Below are positions 59,271-64,000 of a stretch of 64,000 bases of DNA, one piece after another. Source of the stretch: an uncultured Lachnospiraceae bacterium (GTDB lineage Bacteria; Bacillota; Clostridia; Lachnospirales; Lachnospiraceae); contig CAJTRL010000006.1 of NCBI GenBank assembly GCA_910578715.1, positions 1-64,000 on the forward strand. Reading direction: 5' to 3'. Position 1 is the first letter of the stretch. The number at the start of each line of letters is the position of its first letter. The translations under genes were made by a program, and so were the position numbers. The notes beneath the pieces are model-generated. The model saw only the letters and a list, made by a program, of their open reading frames with translations. It ran no database searches and was not told the origin of the DNA.

Positions 59271-60212
59271 TCAAATTTTTATCCCATATTGGTCTAAAAT
59301 CCATACTTGTCCGCTCTCAATCATTCTCACTAAATATTTTTCTTTAACTTCTTCAAGAAATTCTTTAATTGCATCCGGATGATTTTTTAAAAACCATTTT
59401 ATATGATTTTCTATGTATTCCATCCTAATCTGGTCGTCACTCAAATCATTTGGACACCGTTTCATTCTCTCATCAATACTATCAAATCCTGAAAATGGTT
59501 CATTTAACCGTTCTTCAGTCATTTTAATATATTCTGAGTTAATATCGATTCCTATGCCTTTTCGATTCAGTTGTTGGCAAACTCTTAAACATGTTCCCGA
59601 ACCAACAAAAGGGTCTGCCACCATATCCCCCTCTTTACTTGACGCTAAAATCATCCTTTCATATAAGCCTTCCGGTTTCTGGGTCGGATGCTTTTTTCTA
59701 TTTTTATTACAATAATGCATATGCGAAAATTCCCACACATTTCCCGGATTAGCGCCTCGCATATTATTTACCGAACGGTAATATTTCTGTGGAATACGAA
59801 TTGCGTCTAAATCAAATAAAAACTTCTTTTGGCTTTTAGTAAACATTAATATATCATCATGTCTCGGACTAAATCCTCTTGTTTTTCCGATTCCCTGCGT
59901 ATAAAACCATGTAATCCAGCTGTTAAAAGTCATGCCCAGTTCTTGTTCCAGAATTGTATAGATATAAGAAATATATTTCATTCCCATAAAAACGTATATC
60001 GTTCCATCCGGTTTCAAAACTCTTTTTGCTTCACTTAGCCAAAGTCTGCTAAATTGAAGATATTCCTCAAATTCTAACTTATCCTGACTTGCACCATAAT
60101 CCTTATTCAAATTATATGGCGGGTCTGTTACAATCAAATCTATAGAATCATTTTCCAATTTATGCAATTCTTCAACCGCATCGCCACAGATTGCTTTTAT
60201 TCTTTTATCCAT
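59271..60212 (-). CDS. Type II DNA methyltransferase (DPPY class, beta order)
   Basis: This 313-residue protein has motif IV DPPYN (about residues 30-34) before motif I DPFVGSGTCLRV, the beta-type order of adenine-N6 or cytosine-N4 methyltransferases. HPTQKPEGLYERM is also typical. The base modified cannot be told from DPPYN with certainty; adenine N6 is more common for DPPY. It overlaps the endonuclease gene by 16 bases. The pair is clearly richer in A+T than its neighbours, consistent with transfer. Confidence 0.92.
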   Translation of the reverse strand: MDKRIKAICGDAVEELHKLENDSIDLIVTDPPYNLNKDYGASQDKLEFEEYLQFSRLWLSEAKRVLKPDGTIYVFMGMKYISYIYTILEQELGMTFNSWITWFYTQGIGKTRGFSPRHDDILMFTKSQKKFLFDLDAIRIPQKYYRSVNNMRGANPGNVWEFSHMHYCNKNRKKHPTQKPEGLYERMILASSKEGDMVADPFVGSGTCLRVCQQLNRKGIGIDINSEYIKMTEERLNEPFSGFDSIDERMKRCPNDLSDDQIRMEYIENHIKWFLKNHPDAIKEFLEEVKEKYLVRMIESGQVWILDQYGIKI

Positions 60213-60961
60213 TTATTTTTTTGTGCCTCTCTGAAAAAATCCTCAATACTTCTTCTTGAACTATGCAAATATTTACTATCCAGCATCTTGCACATTTCCC
60301 ATGTTGTTCTATTCTGATATGCAACATAATGTATATCTTTAATTTGAATCTGTCCTGTTCCCAGCGCTGGATTATAATTAATATCTGCATCACTAATAAA
60401 CTTCAAATCATACGCATTATAATCCACGATTTCCATTATTCCGTCCATTAACCCTGTGCTTTCATTTCTCTGGACATATACTTTATGTTTAATTGACAAA
60501 ATGATAAACATGAAATCAGGGTCTTTAACATAAGCCGTTCTTATTCTGCTAAAACTAGTGATGTTAGGACCTTTCCCACTATTAGGGATATCATTCGCAG
60601 TTGCTTTTACATCGACATTTCCTGTTACTGGCCTGTCATCCTTTTTAAACTGCAATATTACATCAGCCATACCCAGGCGTTCTTGTGCTTCTACATTTAT
60701 AAGATGATATGGATTATCCATTGTATCTCTTATTCCTATAAAAACTTCTCCTGCCCATGCTTCAACCATTGGTCCGGCTATTTTATTTATATTTTCCAAT
60801 GGAAGTCCCATACGCAGATTAGTATTGATAATAATTTTATTGTCTCCCCGCTCTTTTTGCTTTTTTAAGATTAAATTTATTTGTTTAATTACAAATTCAC
60901 TGTCTTCCTTGTAAGTGGGTGATTCTACAGGTATTTTAAAATTCATATCCTCATATCGCAT
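60197..60961 (-). CDS. Type II restriction endonuclease (probable)
   Basis: This 254-residue protein is adjacent to and overlaps the methyltransferase. A PD-(D/E)XK-like arrangement is visible: ADVILQFKKD followed by GNVDVKATA, in which an acidic residue, then D-x-K, could form the active site. I cannot name the specificity. The start at 60961 is preferred because AGAGGTCAGAA precedes it. No control (C) protein gene is seen. The A+T-rich composition and codon use set the pair apart. Confidence 0.75.
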   Translation of the reverse strand: MRYEDMNFKIPVESPTYKEDSEFVIKQINLILKKQKERGDNKIIINTNLRMGLPLENINKIAGPMVEAWAGEVFIGIRDTMDNPYHLINVEAQERLGMADVILQFKKDDRPVTGNVDVKATANDIPNSGKGPNITSFSRIRTAYVKDPDFMFIILSIKHKVYVQRNESTGLMDGIMEIVDYNAYDLKFISDADINYNPALGTGQIQIKDIHYVAYQNRTTWEMCKMLDSKYLHSSRRSIEDFFREAQKNKWIKE

Positions 60962-61198
60962 TTCTGACCTCTCCATTTTTCTTAATATAATTATTATTTA
61001 TATCCTCGCATTTCTGTTTTAACATTTAAGGAAAACCATTATAACGTTCTTTAAATACTTCCTTATCATGATACAAATTCATAAATAATTCTCCATTCAA
61101 TCAGTTTTTGGCCGTATTTATCGTAATTTCCTTTTACCAAAAGAGTATCATATTTATACTGTGTCAGTCAATAAATGTGTCTTGCACATTGTCTGCTC
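60962..61198. other. AT-rich gap upstream of restriction gene
   Basis: This interval holds no supported gene. It includes the endonuclease leader with a possible -10 (TATAAT near 61037-61042 on the minus strand), but no good -35, and the 3' flank of the HTH gene. No C-box dyad was recognised. Confidence 0.35.
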
Positions 61199-61990
61199 TT
61201 ACCCCATCATCCGCAAAATCCCCTTCATCCATTCCCGGAAAGGCCACCAGTAAGACGCTACATTTTCTTCTATCAGCCTTTCGACCGTCTGATAATCAAA
61301 CTGTCCGTCTTTGTTTACTTCCTGATACAGTTCGCCCGCTGCCCGGCTGAAACCGAGCGCTATTTTTCCATGCGCTTCGTCGCCGACCGCTATCTGTTTC
61401 CCAAATGATAACGCGCCGAAACAGAACTGTCCGAAATTCAGTGCCCCCATGCAGAAAATTCCGAATGTAAACGCTCCCATCGCAATGCAGCCGACCGCCA
61501 GCGTGCCCATACTGATAAGGCCGAGAGCCACTGTTCCAATGGCAAGAACGCCGAAAGCTAACAGGCCCACATCGACGATTCCGGCAGAAAGAAATCCAAT
61601 CGCCAAAACACCCGTCGCAATATTTCCGATTGCCAGAATCCCCTTTGCCCGGTAAAGACCCAGCCCAAAATTCACATGGACGAGCGGAATACCTTTTATC
61701 GTTTTTTTACTTTTGTATTCATAATGCGGTTTTTTCGGTCTTACATGCACTGGCTCCACGTCGTCTGCGGTTCTGGCCGTCTGCGGTTTTTCCAAATTCT
61801 CTTTTAACAAGTAATCCGTACTGACTTCAAACAGTTCGCTGATAGCGACGATTTTCTCCAGTTCCGGCTGCGACTGGTCTGTTTCCCATTTTGAAACCGA
61901 CTGTCTGGACACTCCTAACATGTCTCCAAATGCTTCCTGTGAAAGTCCTTTCTCTGCGCGAAGTCTGTATATCTTTTCTCCAAGCGTCAT
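61199..61990 (-). CDS. XRE-family HTH with pentapeptide solenoid domain
   Basis: Residues 1-65 are a Cro/C1 HTH (LRAEKGLSQEAFGDMLGVSRQSVSKWE). Residues about 117-198 are 16 tandem five-residue units, each starting with Gly and carrying a small residue at position 4 (for example GILAI GNIAT GVLAI). This is the spacing of a pentapeptide beta-solenoid, here with an unusually hydrophobic sequence. A short charged C-terminal helix follows. It may be a DNA-mimic or membrane-associated regulator; the role is unknown. The start at 61990 follows AAAGGATGGAATAAT. Confidence 0.75.
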   Translation of the reverse strand: MTLGEKIYRLRAEKGLSQEAFGDMLGVSRQSVSKWETDQSQPELEKIVAISELFEVSTDYLLKENLEKPQTARTADDVEPVHVRPKKPHYEYKSKKTIKGIPLVHVNFGLGLYRAKGILAIGNIATGVLAIGFLSAGIVDVGLLAFGVLAIGTVALGLISMGTLAVGCIAMGAFTFGIFCMGALNFGQFCFGALSFGKQIAVGDEAHGKIALGFSRAAGELYQEVNKDGQFDYQTVERLIEENVASYWWPFREWMKGILRMMG

Positions 61991-62216
61991 ATTATTCCAT
62001 CCTTTCTCCTGATGCTCTTTCAGGCAATATGCCCGGCTGACATTCCGGTCATACTTCATATTTTAATATAAAAATTGTAATGCACAATGCCTAAAATGAC
62101 TATCAATAGCGCTTGGAAATCTGTCAACCGGCGGTTGCCGGCAATGATAACGGCTTATTTTCTTCCTTCCCAGAGCCTTACATATAAAAGCTGCATAAAA
62201 AAATTTCTTCTCTTTC
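61991..62216. other. Divergent interval before the trp promoter
   Basis: This region separates the HTH-solenoid gene from the trp promoter. On the minus strand TTGACA followed 17 bases later by GATAGT could drive the HTH gene, but the -10 is poor. A CCGGC / GCCGG hairpin sits near 62129-62145. Nothing else is supported. Confidence 0.35.
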
Positions 62217-62245
62217 TTGACATCTAACAAACAGCGTGCTAAAAT
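62217..62245 (+). promoter_or_regulatory. Sigma-A promoter for trp leader
   Basis: Perfect TTGACA (62217-62222) and TAAAAT (62240-62245) with a 17-base spacer. Transcription should begin near 62252. Confidence 0.85.
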
Positions 62246-62252
62246 AGCACCA

Positions 62253-62554
62253 GTTTAATAAGGGAAACCGTTGAAGCGGAGATAACGGCAATCATGCCTG
62301 TACAGAGAACCCGTGGGGCTGAGAATCGGGAGAGAAACAAGTTGTCAAATGGACCGCTGAGGGTGCAGTCAAATGTCATATACGGATAGTTTTCGTATCT
62401 GGCAGAGTATTCTGCAACGTGGGGCATACGTCAGTTGCCGGGGATATGTTGGTATCCTGTTAAGTGTACGGAGTTGTTTCCGTAAATCAAGGTGGCACCG
62501 CGGATAAAAGTTTATTCGTCCTTGACAGAATAATATTCTGTCAGGGACTTTTTT
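62253..62554 (+). promoter_or_regulatory. Tryptophan T-box riboswitch leader
   Basis: A leader of about 300 bases carries the T-box sequence AAGGTGGCACCGCGG (62489-62503), whose TGGC would pair with the CCA end of uncharged tRNA. It is followed by a strong terminator. Upstream, AAATGGACCGC contains a TGG followed by A, a plausible specifier codon for tRNA-Trp, consistent with the trpE gene that follows. Uncharged tRNA-Trp should favour the antiterminator and allow trpE expression. Confidence 0.92.
62518..62554 (+). terminator. T-box attenuator terminator
   Basis: GTCCTTGACAGA pairs with TCTGTCAGGGAC (one G:T pair) and is followed by TTTTTTG. The 5' arm begins just after the T-box motif, so antiterminator and terminator are mutually exclusive. 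Confidence 0.9.
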
Positions 62555-62601
62555 GTGTGCAGAGCCAAAATTGTCTGACGAAGAAGGAGGTCATAAACAC
62601 C

Positions 62602-64000
62602 ATGAAATTTTTACCCGCCTTAGAGGATGTCCGTATACTCGCAGATTCCGGCCAATACCGGGTGGTTCCGGTAAGCTGCGAAATTCTATCGGATATCTGT
62701 ACACCCATCGAAGCAATGAAAATACTGAAAAATGTGTCTTCGCACTGTTACATGCTCGAATCGGTCGCGGAAAAAGAGAAATGGGGCCGCTATACTTTCC
62801 TCGGCTTCGACCCGAAACTTGAAATTACTTGCATAAACGGTGAATTAAAGGCCGGAAATGTCCGTATCAGAACAAATGACCCTTCGGCTTATCTCCGTCA
62901 GATTCTTGCCGATTATAAGAGTCCCCGCTTTGAATATCTGCCTTCCTTTACGGGCGGGCTTGTGGGATATTTCGCCTATGATTACCAGGGATACAAAGAG
63001 CCGGCGGTCAAAGTGCAGACCCAGGACACAGAAGCCTTCAAAGATGTTGACCTGATGCTATTTGACAAAGTCATCGCCTTTGATAACTTCCGGCAGAAAA
63101 TTATTCTCATCGCCAATATGCCATTGGAAGATGTGGAATCCGGTTATAACAAGGCGGTACTGGAATTGAAACAGTTATGCAGTCTGCTCCGCACAGGCGG
63201 GAAAAAAGAAGAACCGGCGGGTCATCTTCTCGGAGAAGTCACTCCGCTGTTTGATAAAAGGCAGTACTGCAATATGGTAGAACAGGCAAAACACCACATC
63301 CGGGAAGGAGACATATTCCAGATTGTGCTCTCCAACCGCCTGAGCGCTCCTTTTGAAGGCAGTTTATTGAACACCTACCGGATTCTCCGCACCATCAATC
63401 CTTCCCCGTATATGTTTTATTTTTCGGGAACGGATGTGGAGGTCGCCGGCGCATCGCCGGAAACGCTTGTCAAACTGGAAAACGGCGTTCTGCATACTTT
63501 CCCGCTTGCGGGAACGCGGAAAAGGGGAAGAAATGAAGAAGAAGACCTGGCTCTGGAAAAAGAACTGCTCGCCGACGAAAAGGAACTGGCCGAGCACAAT
63601 ATGCTGGTGGACTTAGGCCGGAATGACCTGGGAAAAATCAGCCGCTTCGGCACCGTTCAGGTTGAAAAGCTGCATTCCATCGAGCGTTACTCCCATGTTA
63701 TGCACATCGGCTCCACAGTCAGAGGTGAAATCAGGGAAGAATTCGATGCGCTGGACGCCATAGAAGCGGTCCTTCCCGCCGGCACGCTTTCCGGCGCTCC
63801 CAAAATCAGGGCCTGTCAGCTTATCGGAGAGCTGGAAAACAATAAGCGGGGCATTTACGGCGGCGCCATCGGCTATATCGACTTTACCGGAAATATGGAT
63901 ACCTGTATCGCTATCCGCATCGCCTACAAGAAAAACGGCCGCGTCTTTATCCGAAGCGGCGCCGGTATCGTAGCGGATTCTGACGCCGGAAAGGAATACG
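62602..64000 (+). CDS. trpE: Anthranilate synthase component I (partial, runs off the window)
   Basis: The visible 466 residues carry the TrpE N-terminal tryptophan feedback region (YMLESVAEKEKWGRYTFLG) and the chorismate-binding core: DIFQIVLSNRL, GASPETLVKLENG, FPLAGTRKRGRNEEEDLALE, LVDLGRNDLGK, LPAGTLSGAPKIRA and GAIGYIDFTGNMD. The enzyme converts chorismate to anthranilate with TrpG. The start at 62602 follows AAGGAGG. Only the last few dozen residues appear missing. The T-box directly upstream ties it to tryptophan supply. Confidence 0.96.
   Translation, partial: MKFLPALEDVRILADSGQYRVVPVSCEILSDICTPIEAMKILKNVSSHCYMLESVAEKEKWGRYTFLGFDPKLEITCINGELKAGNVRIRTNDPSAYLRQILADYKSPRFEYLPSFTGGLVGYFAYDYQGYKEPAVKVQTQDTEAFKDVDLMLFDKVIAFDNFRQKIILIANMPLEDVESGYNKAVLELKQLCSLLRTGGKKEEPAGHLLGEVTPLFDKRQYCNMVEQAKHHIREGDIFQIVLSNRLSAPFEGSLLNTYRILRTINPSPYMFYFSGTDVEVAGASPETLVKLENGVLHTFPLAGTRKRGRNEEEDLALEKELLADEKELAEHNMLVDLGRNDLGKISRFGTVQVEKLHSIERYSHVMHIGSTVRGEIREEFDALDAIEAVLPAGTLSGAPKIRACQLIGELENNKRGIYGGAIGYIDFTGNMDTCIAIRIAYKKNGRVFIRSGAGIVADSDAGKEY

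Noticed and set aside
1..64000. Mobile element, prophage or CRISPR array
   Set aside because: No transposase, integrase, phage structural gene, cas gene or regularly spaced repeats were seen on either strand.

Overview
The window is a 64 kb stretch of a low-to-mid GC Firmicutes chromosome. It most resembles a motile, anaerobic gut member of the Lachnospiraceae (Clostridia). The signs are a two-subunit class I fumarase, a BofA/YaaL sporulation-type pair, a Lachnospiraceae-style Tad locus (FHA, TadE, DUF5702), flagellins with sigma-28 promoters, a T-box before trpE and many AGGAGG ribosome sites. This placement comes from gene content and style; no database search was possible. Most genes lie on the minus strand.

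Layout. 1-363: the 5' end of a 16S rRNA gene with tRNA-Ser(GCU) just upstream of it. 608-6630: a minus-strand series with GH51 arabinofuranosidase, a DUF6171-like protein, a rhomboid protease, a flavodoxin/SCP2 fusion, a HIT protein and fumarase A/B. 6709-17038: an eleven-gene Tad (Flp) pilus operon with two prepilin peptidases, a TadC with an inserted Ig-like domain and a TadZ without a usable P-loop. 17176-21400: BofA, YaaL-like and two cyclic-di-GMP genes (FIST-GGDEF and PAS-GGDEF-EAL). 21527-26554: FliS, a flagellin and a large flagellar-regulon protein behind a sigma-28 promoter. 26776-33516: glgB, a TPR/AAA-like protein, rsmA and tatD. 33808-33880: tRNA-Lys(CUU). 33974-45973: an MBL hydrolase, a 10TM exporter, PlsC, a heterodimeric ABC exporter, ComFB, CarD, another ABC exporter, SAH hydrolase and a zinc-ribbon protein. 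46006-50297: a flagellin carrying a complete HExxH metalloprotease domain (flagellinolysin type), facing a chemoreceptor across overlapping sigma-28-like promoters. 50385-54493: MTA/SAH deaminase, a D-2-hydroxyacid dehydrogenase, an XRE-methyltransferase fusion and a GNAT. 54790-59231: a sigma-28-preceded unknown gene and a complete agr-type quorum-sensing set, including a 51-residue autoinducer precursor. 59271-60961: an AT-rich type II restriction-modification pair. 61199-64000: an XRE protein with a pentapeptide solenoid, then a T-box leader and trpE, which runs off the window.

Themes. Surface behaviour dominates: Tad pilus, two flagellins (one proteolytic), a chemoreceptor, cyclic-di-GMP turnover and a possible receptor (ComFB), and peptide quorum sensing. 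Several intergenic regions hold structured repeats. One pair (1204-1325 and 33538-33713) has unrelated, self-complementary outer arms around a shared core. A second hairpin family occurs at four loci and supplies the start codon of one gene. No transposase, integrase, prophage or CRISPR array was seen.
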